Origin: Gari tellinella
Lineage: Eukaryota; Mollusca; Bivalvia; Cardiida; Psammobiidae
Assembly (NCBI GenBank): GCA_922989275.2
Contig: OV277862.1
Coordinates: 40,945,786-41,009,785 of the forward strand
DNA length: 64,000 bases
Reading direction: 5' to 3'
Positions 58,401 through 64,000 of the stretch are shown piece by piece. Every line of letters begins with the position of its first letter. Positions within the stretch are counted from its first letter, which is position 1. Made by a program: the position numbers and the translations under genes. The notes under the pieces were generated by a model, which was not told the DNA's origin, searched no databases, and saw only the letters and a program-made list of their open reading frames with translations.

Positions 58401-61400
58401 AGGAGCAGGAGACAGCAGGCAAAACACAGAAAAGGTCAGTATGTCACAGTGTGTAGGTTTATCATCACTTGTACGGCCTTGCTGTACAAGCCTGCTTTTA
58501 TGGCAACATGGTAGAGTGCATGACTGCGAACCTGGCGATCCATGTTCAAACCTGTGTCGGCGCGGGTGTTTTTAGCTCACCTGAGCCAAAGGCTCAAGAT
58601 GAGCTATTGGGATGTCCCTGTGTCCAGAGTCCGTCGTCGTGCGTCGTCGTTAACAATTGCTTCAAATGACATCTCCTCCTATACCGTTTTTTTGGGAATC
58701 ATTGGCGTCATGATAATTTGGCCATTTTGTGCTAAAAGATCGTTTTTTATTTTGGTTTGTTTAATTTTGGTCATTCTGAGATTTAAGGGGTGAAAATTAA
58801 ACGCCCATATGTATCAATGGCCCGTTTCATGAAACATCGTAAACCTATCGTATAATTACGCACCATTGTCTGATTAACGATAGCGTTGATGAAGTGCATT
58901 TCTATATATGGCATATAAGATCGTAAACCACCTATAGTACCGTATCGTATATGTAAGATATGATACAATTTACGATTGTTTCATATCGTATATGTTGATG
59001 AAACGGGCCTCAAATTCGTAACAGAAATACCTGGTTGATAAAACGGTTTTGAAGGTAGAACGGGTGCTAAAACGGAATGACTAAAATACGCTATGTCCGA
59101 AAATGTCAGTATTTTTCTGCATTCTCTTCTCAGAAAGAATACTCACAATAGAATGAATGTTAAGGCCATTTTACATCTGGTAAAAATCCTCGAGTACAAA
59201 AATTAAAAATAAATACAACTCCAACTAAGTTCGTAAATTGTTTCCATTACACAAACGACTTGGATAAAAGTAAATAAAGGTAAACAATAGTGTGTTTGCA
59301 TATCATTCACGGTTTACCTAGCACAAATTACAGGATAATGGACGGAGGTGTGAATCTTGAGGCTTATGTTTGGGTCGAATTATATGTCGCCGGCGATAAT
59401 TGACATCTTTGTTGGTCAATAATAAGGATATTTTGGGGTGTTGAATTTTCGCCATTCGTAATAGGTGGCCAAACAGGCCAATTATTAACCACGGCCAAGT
59501 ATTCCCAAAGTACGGTACCGCTTTACAAAATTCAACCAAACTTTACAGAAAGGTTCCTTGGGCCAAGCTCTTTCAAATTTGTTCAAAGAATTAAAAACAA
59601 TGCAGAACTAAAATAAGGAAATCTTAAAAAAAATCTTCTTGTCAAAATCTGCAAGGGCCAGAGCTTAGATATTTGGCACATAGCATTGTCTACAGGACCT
59701 CGATCAAGTTTGTTCAAATTATGCCCCTGGGGTCAAAATTGGCCCGCCCCAGGGGTCACAGTTTTACATAGAGTTATATAGAGAAAATTTCAAACGTCTT
59801 CTTCTCTGACACTTATATGGCCAGAGCTTTAATATTGGGTATGGTGACACTTTTAAATATCCTTTACATATTTGTTCAAATTGTTAAGGTCTGTTGCATA
59901 TCTAGGTCAGTCCTGGACATAAATCATTATCTCCATTTTTTCAGCTATTCTCAGGTGAGCGAAATATGCCCCATGGGGCTCTTGTTTTATAAGAACCTCG
60001 GCTACATTTGGCGGCCAAAGTGGTTTCATACAGTCCATCATTATAGACATTGGTGTTGGACCAATGGTCTTTCATGGTAGACTTAAACCCATTACCCCAT
60101 AAATACGCCTTTTCACGCCTCAAATTTATTCCTCCAGTGTGGAAAATAGTTTAGTTCCACTTTATACAGTCATAAATATTTACCAGGAGAAATATTTTCT
60201 ATATTCTTGTAGATAGTAGCTTAAAGGAGGCTGATATTTTTATGTGCATTAAGTAGATGATCTTTTCTGATTTTAGTGAATCCAAAATCCGGCCACTGAT
60301 GAGAGGTGCTGTTGAGACCAGACTGAGAATGATCACTCCATATATAGACACCTGGCCACAGGTTGGTACAGTTCCCTTGAGTGACATATCAATAAAAAAG
60401 AAGTGGAATTTTTAAGAGATATGGCATCTAAATGCATGACAAAAAAGCAATGCTGAAAACTTCTGTAGCCAAGTTTATGATTAAATGGTGAGAGATTTGT
60501 GTAAGCGGTCCTATGGCTCAGTCGGTAGAGCACTTGCCCAGTAAGCAAGGGGCCCTGGGTTCGAGTCCCTGTCTGGCTGCATATTTTTCTTACAATGTTA
60601 CATTTGGTGCCCAACATAAAAAACCCGTAGGACGATATGTAACTGGTAGAGTGTAAAGATATTATATTAAGAAACTCGAGGAGTGTTCTTAAAGTAAGAA
60701 TTCAGGACAAATTCTTGTGTAGAGGGGTGTGTCTAGCTGGGTTGAGTTAATGATTAAATGATGAGAGATTTGTGTAAGCGGTCCACAGACGCTAAACTAG
60801 GATAGTGAGTGAGTGTGAGTGGTCCGGTGGCTCAGTCAGTAGAGCACTCGCCCAGTAAGCAAGGGGTCCCGGGTTCGCGTCCCAGTCTGGCTGCATATTT
60901 TTCTCACCATGTTACATTTCTAAGTGAGTTATCGCCATCAATGAATCCTCATTTAACCATCACTTCATTAAATACGCATTTCAATGCCTTTAATTATTTT
61001 TAAGTGTAAGAAAAGGAGTCCTTAACTAGGTAGTTCTGGAAATGGATCAGGGTGGGCATTTTAAGTATTTTACCAGATACATGTAGAAACTTAATGCACT
61101 TTATATTAGCACCCATAAAGACATTTCTATGAGGACTTTGTGAAAGGTATTTCTATGTTGGGGGACAAGGTTAAATGATACAGGGGCCAGTTTCATAAAA
61201 CTTTGTACGACAAATGTTGCCGTAAGTCAGATTATAAAAGTTTCAATTATGATTTATTTCTCCATCTAATCCTGCCTTGTGACATCTTTTTGGAATCGTC
61301 TTAAAAAGACGATTTTAAAGAGATGTCAATAGACAGGATTAGATAGCGAAAGCAGAAATGAAATGTATTTTAAAGTTTTGACTTACGACCGTTTTTGTTG

Positions 61401-63562
61401 TATGAAGTTTTATGAAACGGGCCCCAGAATCCTACCTGAGATGATGTTTAATTGTGGTTTATTTCAGGCCATGGCTGTACTAGCGTTACCTCAGAATGCC
61501 CCAGAAGCTCTCTCTAACCTACTCAAACTGACAGATGAAATCTGGTACTACGCTGGAGACAGATCCACAGATGTGAGACTTTACCTTACATTCCTGACAC
61601 TTTACTTCATAGCTTGTTTCTTTTTTTTGAAGACAGGCGTCCACCTAAAGCAGTTCCCTAGTAAACCAGAATGCTCTTTAACCCCATAACTTCATAAATA
61701 GGTAATAGCTTAAAGCAGGTTGAAAGTAAGGCGCATTCTGCTTTACTTTCAACCTGCTTTTAGTGGTCATTTATCTTAAATACATGTAAAAGCTATGGGG
61801 TAATGGGTTAAAAAGATTTAAGTTCTACAAGTAATTTTATACCTGTGACAGTGGTCTAGCAGTAATGTGTTAGACTGTCAGGGGGTTGTGAGATTGATTC
61901 CCTGTCACACCAGGACCTTAAAATGAGATTAACCCTTTGAACCCTAGTCCCGCATATAGGCGTCTTTTCAAACAGTGTACATGTGAATAGTACACTTGTC
62001 CTGTGCAAACAGTGAAGGCCCAGATCAGAGGGCTCCGAAAGGAGCCCTCTGATCAGGGTCTTCACTGTTTGTCAGTAATGCCAAAATTGACAAAAACAAC
62101 TCTTAAAAGCCAGAAATGGACTAGACAAAAATCGAAACTGGAATTGTCCATTTAAAGTTTCAGGGAGGAAAGAGTTAAAAGGAGGCTCCATGTACCAGGG
62201 CTATACACTGGGCATGTAAAAGAACCAAAGGGCACTATCAAAAAAGATAATGGTATCACCTGGGTTCCTTTGTATAAAAATATACCAAGTTATAGTGTAC
62301 TTTCAGTCTGAATGACCGCTCAGCCGACTGTACAATTACTCCCCTGATCATTGAGCCATCTTGCCTAGTATATTGAGCACTGCTAACATATGGAGCAATC
62401 AAATGCAGCCGCAGTACCGGCTCAGACCCTTCACAGGTACCTATTTTAACCCCTGGGTGGAGAGGAGCAATTCGCGGTACATGTCTTGCTCAAGAACATT
62501 CCTGTACATCATCGAGGATTCAGAACAAATCCCCTAGTAAAACAGCTGGTCCGGCTTGGGGATCGAACTCACGACCCCTGGTACCGTAGTCCAACGTGTT
62601 ACCACTGGACTACTACCGCCGGTATCTGCTGCCCTCATCCTGGGAAGTCCAGTTGGTAGAAATGGATGTAAATTAAAACAAAATTACTGTCAAACTCGAT
62701 ACTTAAAACTCGCTTAACCCTTTACCTGATAGCATTGTTTCAAGTATTGAAGATATGTGACTACTTAAAGCAGGTTGAAAGTAAAGCAGAATGCGCCCTA
62801 AAGCGCATTCTGCTTTACTTTCAGCCTGCTTTAAGCTATTAACTGCTAGAATAAGCAAAGTATTAAATATGACACATATTCATTACGGTATAATTTGGAA
62901 CTATTTTCTTCAGCGGATGTATAAAACGCATGTGCTAAAAGTCGCTTCTATAAGGGAAAGGGTTAAAATGATTTTAGCAGTATTTCATAGGTTGAATTTT
63001 GATATTTTGATCTCACTTAAGTGAAAAAAAAACGTATTACAAAGATATAAAGTGGCTAAGCCACATTTTAACTTTTAAATATTGCGTATGTTTGACCTAA
63101 CGGAAGTAAGTATTATGTAGTTTCGACTGTCATTTTATTTTGTCTTATTGGCATTGTTTTTGTCTCTCAGGGAAAGCAAGACTAAGGTTTTGTTATTCTG
63201 GTGGCAATTGTAATGTGACGGCTAGCATCAGTCACTTGGATTAAGCTTCATTATAACGTTAGTTTTCTTCTCCGTTTTCTCAAATAATGGTACGCAATGC
63301 CATATTATACTTGCTTTGGCGCCTTCATCGCAGTAGCATCAGTACCATCTGATTTTATTGAATTATTGTACAGGCTGTGGTGTAATGGGTTATTTTATAC
63401 TTTCAGTTTAACTGGTACACTAAGCGTGTAGCTCTAGCTGGTGTATATAAGGCTACAGAAGTGTTCATGGTTCAGGACAAGTCAGAAGATTATCAGGAGA
63501 CATGGGGATTCCTAGACAGACGAATGGCAGACTTCACTGCACTCGGAAAAGTGTCAAGAAGT
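40345..63562 (+). CDS. COQ9: COQ9, ubiquinone biosynthesis protein, mitochondrial (3' end outside window)
   Basis: Seven exons join in frame into 259 residues: 40345-40405, 56357-56435, 57556-57677, 58266-58434, 60277-60361, 61468-61572, 63407-63562. The leader (MAATLRHFVRGQSWLG) is basic and lacks acidic residues, as expected for matrix import. The conserved part includes VLRASLPFVHEHGWT, AEGLPGIAHGMFPRGG, VELIFFHYTDCN, GAVETRLRMITPYIDTWPQ, EIWYYAGDRSTDFNWY and EDYQETWGFLDRRM, aligning with animal COQ9 from memory. COQ9 binds lipids and partners COQ7 in coenzyme Q synthesis at the inner mitochondrial membrane. The last ~30 codons should lie beyond 64000. Intron 1 (16 kb) contains the glomulin gene. 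Confidence 0.95.
40406..43340. other. COQ9 intron 1, left part
   Basis: Mostly unique. A repeated block with TTTTCCAGTGCTACGTCATA and TTTCTCCGAGTA words occurs at about 41260-41520 and 41560-41730, suggesting a decayed duplicated element. A small hairpin (AAAAAGCTGGCCTATGGCCA) lies near 41132. Confidence 0.45.
43349..43970. mobile_element. Cluster of family A MITEs split by another MITE
   Basis: Family A halves flank a foldback (43482-43675) with ends CAGAGCTCCAGATAAG / CTTATCTGGAGCCCTG and core GAATCGTCTCTTCGAGACGA. A further family A half continues to about 43970. Confidence 0.7.
44049..44104 (+). other. GLMN: Probable glomulin 5' UTR after a splice acceptor
   Basis: TTTATTTTTGTTTCAG at 44033-44048 is a strong acceptor 56 bp before the ATG, so glomulin may have an untranslated first exon upstream (not located). 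Spliced from COQ9 exon 1, the leader frame would stop at once. Confidence 0.45.
44105..45919 (+). CDS. GLMN: Glomulin (GLMN), single-exon coding sequence
   Basis: An uninterrupted 604-codon frame from ATG in context AACATGGCTAAC to TGA. Length agrees with vertebrate glomulin (about 594 aa). The C-terminal half carries the most diagnostic segments (EGAATDFVENSDRI, LNLCRYIVLRDP, VDMAKAHYKLEL, ALNTLDLISSLFGRLGELV), which align with human glomulin as I know it. Leu-rich helical composition fits a HEAT-like fold. In vertebrates glomulin binds RBX1, restrains cullin-RING ubiquitin ligases, and is needed in vascular smooth muscle. Vertebrate GLMN has many exons, whereas this copy has none in its coding part. 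It lies inside COQ9 intron 1. No stop or frameshift, so it looks functional. Confidence 0.93.
   Translation: MANAKERVAVIRECLEYKDPVGVKKLILEDKFTDDSYLWELVTILGDCLTGENFEQYQAFFEGCEQCLIYIIGVGNASELLLALLEQADSFGDQVKFQTFLQVIQKTLLGLTARQQFSLELSLETLSDCIKTLELPKELDLEEEERRAHDLDPHVDKINKYVAAYLEFLKPFAEQVASEKKTNYRGENFKRQVDCLVKCLLNILDHPLVYLSLAEGDEDEPRKIRSDSRVCVEKLMQLLLLIYPNPEEIITQYMEHNKRLTKLQRRKKLLRGKENGAVDSMPDGDSLEQMSSLALSCLAYLIHHEKLASLVYPCLIIPQGIMEKNLTFVLTMLQQRESEIQRKGVLLLQTLVGMQTDQTSLTREDLDRPEYFKILDALFNILIHCSVKDIRQQCLQQVPVFIAMFSTGARYRLYTKLFATLKHPGAYGFCIQLFKTQLQEILSIEDITVRQSSQFLNIGLNRIFILITRLSEGAATDFVENSDRIISVLNLCRYIVLRDPPNKNETGFWSFYEKLEKDFLSQLQTGVDMAKAHYKLELTGIMDGKQSETDIDMSVCVAGFKMPKMDRGQKIVIYKQALNTLDLISSLFGRLGELVDQQKRLSKS
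45960..46117. mobile_element. Family C MITE after glomulin
   Basis: TCAAACAGTTTGGATCCTGA / GATCTAAACTGTTTGACAC hairpin, ending CAAAGAGTTAA. About 40 bp after the stop, so it may fall in the 3' UTR. Confidence 0.7.
46167..46357. mobile_element. Foldback MITE, CAGGGCTCCAGATAAG family
   Basis: Ends CAGGGCTCCAGATAAG / CTTATCTGGAGCTCTG, core TTAGAATCGTCTCGAAGAGA. Other copies at 43482-43675 and about 55155-55364. Confidence 0.8.
46534..46755. mobile_element. MITE, CAGGGCTGCC family, nested in a TA MITE
   Basis: CAGGGCTGCCATTTCTCC ... TATGGCAGCCCTG, with half a family A hairpin inside. The surrounding 46390-46800 sequence resembles 39418-39596, so this is a nested insertion. Confidence 0.7.
46821..46981. 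repeat. Long foldback element
   Basis: Arms of about 75 bp (ATAACTGTTTTTTTCAGTGT and complement) around CGAGTGGCGAAGCCACGAG. Nearly loop-free palindrome. Confidence 0.88.
47481..47685. mobile_element. TA-flanked MITE, intact reference copy
   Basis: TA|CAGTACAACCCCTCTATTAC to AGAGAGGTTTTACTG|TA, with hairpin GCAAGGTGACAGTAAAACAG / CTGTTTTACTGTCACCTTGC. It contains the empty TTAA that is occupied in the 1545-1994 copy. Confidence 0.9.
48019..48182. mobile_element. Family A MITE, left-truncated
   Basis: GCTTAAAGCAGGCTGAAAGT hairpin, ending GGAGTAATGGGTTAA. Confidence 0.75.
48205..48455 (+). mobile_element. TTAA MITE, family B
   Basis: TTAATCCTTTGAACCCTTGT to GGAGGAAAGAGTTAA; same unit as 936-1187. 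Confidence 0.88.
49053..50270 (+). mobile_element. TTAGCTCACCTGAG element, copy 1, with ~161-bp internal array
   Basis: Starts TTGTTAGCTCACCTGAGC and ends GGTGAGCGATATCAGGGCC...CTCTTG. The inside repeats a ~161-bp unit (GTGTTTACACTCTAGAGGCC at about 49138, 49299, 49461, 49628, 49789, 49950). A family known to me as very common in bivalves; superfamily uncertain. A detached piece of the array is at 47820-48000. Confidence 0.8.
50271..52457 (+). mobile_element. TTAGCTCACCTGAG element, copy 2
   Basis: Directly abuts copy 1. Starts TTGTTAGCTCACCTGAGCCG, with TCCGTCCGTC repeats, GGTCCTCTATCAAGTTTGTA blocks, and an end at GGTGAGCGACATATGCCCC...CTCTTG. A full family A MITE (50714-50965) and family C hairpins (near 51010 and 51385) are nested. 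Confidence 0.8.
50714..50965 (+). mobile_element. TTAA MITE, family A (full length)
   Basis: TTAACCCTTTCCCACATGGA to ATGTGGGAAAGGGTTAA with intact core hairpin. Confidence 0.88.
52603..52832 (+). mobile_element. TA-flanked MITE, CAGTGGAGAATC family, copy 3
   Basis: TA|CAGCGGAGAATACATTATTC to CATTTTCTCCACTG|TA. Shortened core hairpin. More diverged than the 10.5 and 11.4 kb copies. Confidence 0.85.
52893..53154. mobile_element. TTAA MITE, family A
   Basis: TTAACCCATTATCCCATAGT to GGAGTAATTTTTAA with an imperfect hairpin. Confidence 0.75.
53756..54003. repeat. Long foldback element
   Basis: Arms of about 110 bp around CGAGCGCCTTGGCGCGAG, including GACGTTTTTGGCGGAAATAG and its complement. Both strands therefore show ORFs (86 and 62 aa) that I reject. 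Confidence 0.85.
54004..55990. other. COQ9 intron 1, right part
   Basis: A weak foldback near 54131-54330, a 29-bp direct duplication (GGTTTTCAAACTTACGTCAT at about 54606 and 54632), and a CTCCAGATAAG foldback copy near 55155-55364. Bases 55400-55960 look like decayed coding DNA I could not identify. Confidence 0.45.
55999..56265. mobile_element. TTAA MITE, family A
   Basis: TTAATTCATTACTCCATAGC to GGAGTAAAGGGTTAA, core hairpin intact. Confidence 0.82.
56357..56435 (+). CDS. COQ9: COQ9 exon 2
   Basis: Acceptor TCTCTGCAG|TG, donor GCAGA|GTAAGT. Encodes KSGVVPRPWCRLQTQDATS and on to the variable linker after the leader. Phase 1 in, phase 2 out. Poorly conserved region, so rests on splice phase. 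Confidence 0.75.
56500..57120. mobile_element. Family A MITE cluster
   Basis: Several full and partial family A units follow each other (TTAACCCTTTACCTCATAGC, TTAACCCTTAAGTGCATATC), one nested in or abutting the next. Confidence 0.7.
57279..57506. mobile_element. TTAA MITE with GATCAGGCCCC hairpin
   Basis: TTAACCCATTTTATGTGGGA to CAGCATGCAATGGGTTAA. Its core hairpin (CAGATCAGGCCCCACATTGT) is related to family C. It ends 50 bp before COQ9 exon 3. Confidence 0.82.
57556..57677 (+). CDS. COQ9: COQ9 exon 3
   Basis: Acceptor CTATTTCAG|C, donor GCAGCAG|GTGAGG. Encodes QSTNDSHSTEDTDNVIRER then VLRASLPFVHEHGWTHNALA, the start of the conserved TetR-like fold. Confidence 0.92.
57867..58033. mobile_element. 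Family A MITE, right-truncated
   Basis: TTTAACCTATTACCCCATAA to AGGCTGAATGTAAAGCAGAA, then the hairpin breaks off. A family B-type hairpin (GATCAGAGGGCTCCTATAGG) follows at 58066-58214. Confidence 0.65.
58266..58434 (+). CDS. COQ9: COQ9 exon 4
   Basis: Acceptor AACTTTGTAG|GT, donor AAAAG|GTCAGT. Encodes AEAEGLPGIAHGMFPRGG and VELIFFHYTDCNRLLGEQL, then a Gln/Glu-rich helix. Confidence 0.93.
58570..59988 (+). mobile_element. TTAGCTCACCTGAG element, copy 3, with nested foldback
   Basis: TTTAGCTCACCTGAGCCAAA to CTCAGGTGAGCGAAATATGC...CTCTTG. It carries a GGCCCGTTTCATGAAAC foldback (58817-59010). A tRNA-like head (GGTAGAGTGCATGACTGCGA, ATGTTCAAACC) immediately precedes it at about 58505-58565. 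Confidence 0.78.
60087..60236. mobile_element. Family A MITE, truncated
   Basis: TTAAACCCATTACCCCATAA to GGTAGCTTAAAGG-like end, hairpin missing; it stops about 40 bp before COQ9 exon 5. Confidence 0.6.
60277..60361 (+). CDS. COQ9: COQ9 exon 5
   Basis: Acceptor CTGATTTTAG|T, donor CCACAG|GTTGGT. Encodes ESKIRPLMRGAVETRLRMIT and PYIDTWPQ. Confidence 0.93.
60509..60600 (+). mobile_element. tRNA-derived SINE, tandem copy 1
   Basis: GGCTCAGTCGGTAGAGCAC (A box) and GGGTTCGAGTCCC (B box), with an anticodon-like loop CCAGTAA, then GGCTGCATATTTTTCT. Acceptor-stem mismatches argue against a functional tRNA. Confidence 0.75.
60818..60910 (+). mobile_element. tRNA-derived SINE, tandem copy 2
   Basis: GGCTCAGTCAGTAGAGCAC and GGGTTCGCGTCCC, same tail GGCTGCATATTTTTCT. 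The 40 bp before each copy (GAGAGATTTGTGTAAGCGGT) also repeat. Confidence 0.75.
61181..61427. mobile_element. Foldback MITE, CAGGGGCC family
   Basis: CAGGGGCCAGTTTCATAAAA to TTTTATGAAACGGGCCCC, same inner hairpin as 20362-20607. It ends 40 bp before COQ9 exon 6. Confidence 0.85.
61468..61572 (+). CDS. COQ9: COQ9 exon 6
   Basis: Acceptor TTATTTCAG|GCC, donor ACAGAT|GTGAGA, phase 0 on both sides. AMAVLALPQNAPEALSNLL to WYYAGDRSTD, the lipid-pocket region. Confidence 0.95.
61676..61811. mobile_element. Family A MITE, shortened
   Basis: TTTAACCCCATAACTTCATA ... AAGCAGGTTGAAAGT hairpin, ending GGGGTAATGGGTTAA. Confidence 0.72.
61850..61928 (+). mobile_element. tRNA-like SINE head cut by a family B MITE
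   Basis: GTGGTCTAGCAGTAATGTG and GAGATTGATTCCC boxes; SINE-like sequence resumes after 62178 (AGGAGGCTCCATGTACCAGG). Confidence 0.55.
61929..62178 (+). mobile_element. TTAA MITE, family B
   Basis: TTAACCCTTTGAACCCTAGT to GGAGGAAAGAGTTAA, nearly identical to 936-1187. Confidence 0.9.
62290..62626 (-). mobile_element. tRNA-derived SINE, minus strand
   Basis: Same family as 6060-6394: minus-strand head with CAGTGGTAACACG and GAGTTCGATCCCC, then body including CTCAATATACTAGGCAAGAT. Confidence 0.78.
62687..63130. mobile_element. TA MITE remnant with nested family A MITE (62714-62966)
   Basis: Left end CTGTCAAACTCGATACTTAA and right end TAGTTTCGACTGTC resemble 39418-39596. Between them is a full family A MITE in inverted orientation with TTAA on both sides. 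Confidence 0.7.
63407..63562 (+). CDS. COQ9: COQ9 exon 7
   Basis: Acceptor ACTTTCAG|TTT, donor AGAAGT|GTAAGG, phase 0. FNWYTKRVALAGVYKATEVF to DRRMADFTALGKVSRS. The final exon is expected beyond the window. Confidence 0.94.
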
Positions 63563-63690
63563 GTAAGGCTGCTTTTTACATGAAATACATGACTTTTCCA
63601 CTGTATGTATGTAAAGTATTTAAAACATTCAAATATTAAATGAGTTTTTAACTCAGTGTCCCCTAGTGCTACATACTTGCATCTTAATCT

Positions 63691-63946
63691 TTAACCCTTT
63701 AATCGAAAGCCTGTTTCTAGTTTTGAAGACAGATGACCACTTAAAGCAGGTTGAAAGTAAAGCAGAATGTGCCTTAGGCACATTCTGCTTTACTTTCAAC
63801 CTGCTTTAAGCTACTATCAGCTCTGCTAGGATGTAGGAATGTTTAAGCTACCGCCTATATTTACTCTGTTAGTGAATGAGTGATTTTGTTAGGCCGTAGT
63901 AGAGAGGTCTTATGGCATCTATATGCAAAGGAGAGTAATTGGTTAA
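63691..63946. mobile_element. TTAA MITE, family A
   Basis: TTAACCCTTTAATCGAAAGC to GGAGAGTAATTGGTTAA with a clean core hairpin. Confidence 0.8.
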
Positions 63947-64000
63947 CACATTCAACCCTAGTGAAGAGTATACTCGTCATCAACAAACAGTCATCATATG

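Noticed and set aside
60509..60600. Functional tRNA gene
   Set aside because: A and B boxes are good but acceptor and T stems pair poorly, and a near copy with a SINE tail follows at 60818.

Overview
This is eukaryotic, AT-rich, intron-rich DNA. Its repeat types point to a mollusc, most likely a bivalve: tRNA-headed SINEs, the element that opens TTAGCTCACCTGAG, dense hairpin-cored MITEs, and a compact Ty3 retrotransposon of Steamer-like size. I cannot fix the genus from sequence alone.

Four protein genes are supported, all on the + strand. (1) and (2) are tandem paralogues with four coding exons each (3085-20871 and 27926-32180). All introns are phase 0 and exon sizes are nearly the same. 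They encode small basic proteins of 176 and 178 aa that resemble the ciliary CFAP90/C5orf49 type; that name is tentative. (3) COQ9, the lipid-binding protein of coenzyme Q biosynthesis, starts with a mitochondrial leader exon at 40345 and runs off the right end, with seven exons visible to 63562. (4) An uninterrupted 604-codon glomulin (GLMN) reading frame at 44105-45919 lies inside COQ9 intron 1 on the same strand.

The rest is mostly mobile DNA. 1-3 kb: foldback elements and TTAA-bounded MITEs, one nested in another. 3-21 kb: paralogue A, whose introns hold a 4.4-kb long-inverted-repeat element (5164-9554) around a decayed minus-strand gene, several MITEs, and a 5.7-kb LTR retrotransposon (14619-20308). 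The retrotransposon has identical LTRs but a broken gag-pol, and its integrase is split by a 769-bp inverted-repeat element carrying two inward-facing tRNA-like promoters. 20.9-27.8 kb: simple-sequence DNA between the paralogues (pyrimidine tracts around a ~2-kb degenerate minisatellite). 28-32 kb: paralogue B with nested MITEs. 32-40 kb: no firm gene, one possible small first exon behind an E2F-like site, and a region with a short motif recurring in opposite orientations. 40-64 kb: COQ9 and glomulin among MITEs, SINEs and TAGCTCACCTGAG elements.

The best leads are these. First, the long-inverted-repeat element with its cysteine-rich-tailed gene remnant. Second, the tRNA-promoter inverted-repeat element. 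Third, a MITE inserted exactly in a splice donor. Fourth, direct empty-site evidence that the abundant hairpin MITEs target TTAA. Fifth, the glomulin-in-COQ9 nesting.
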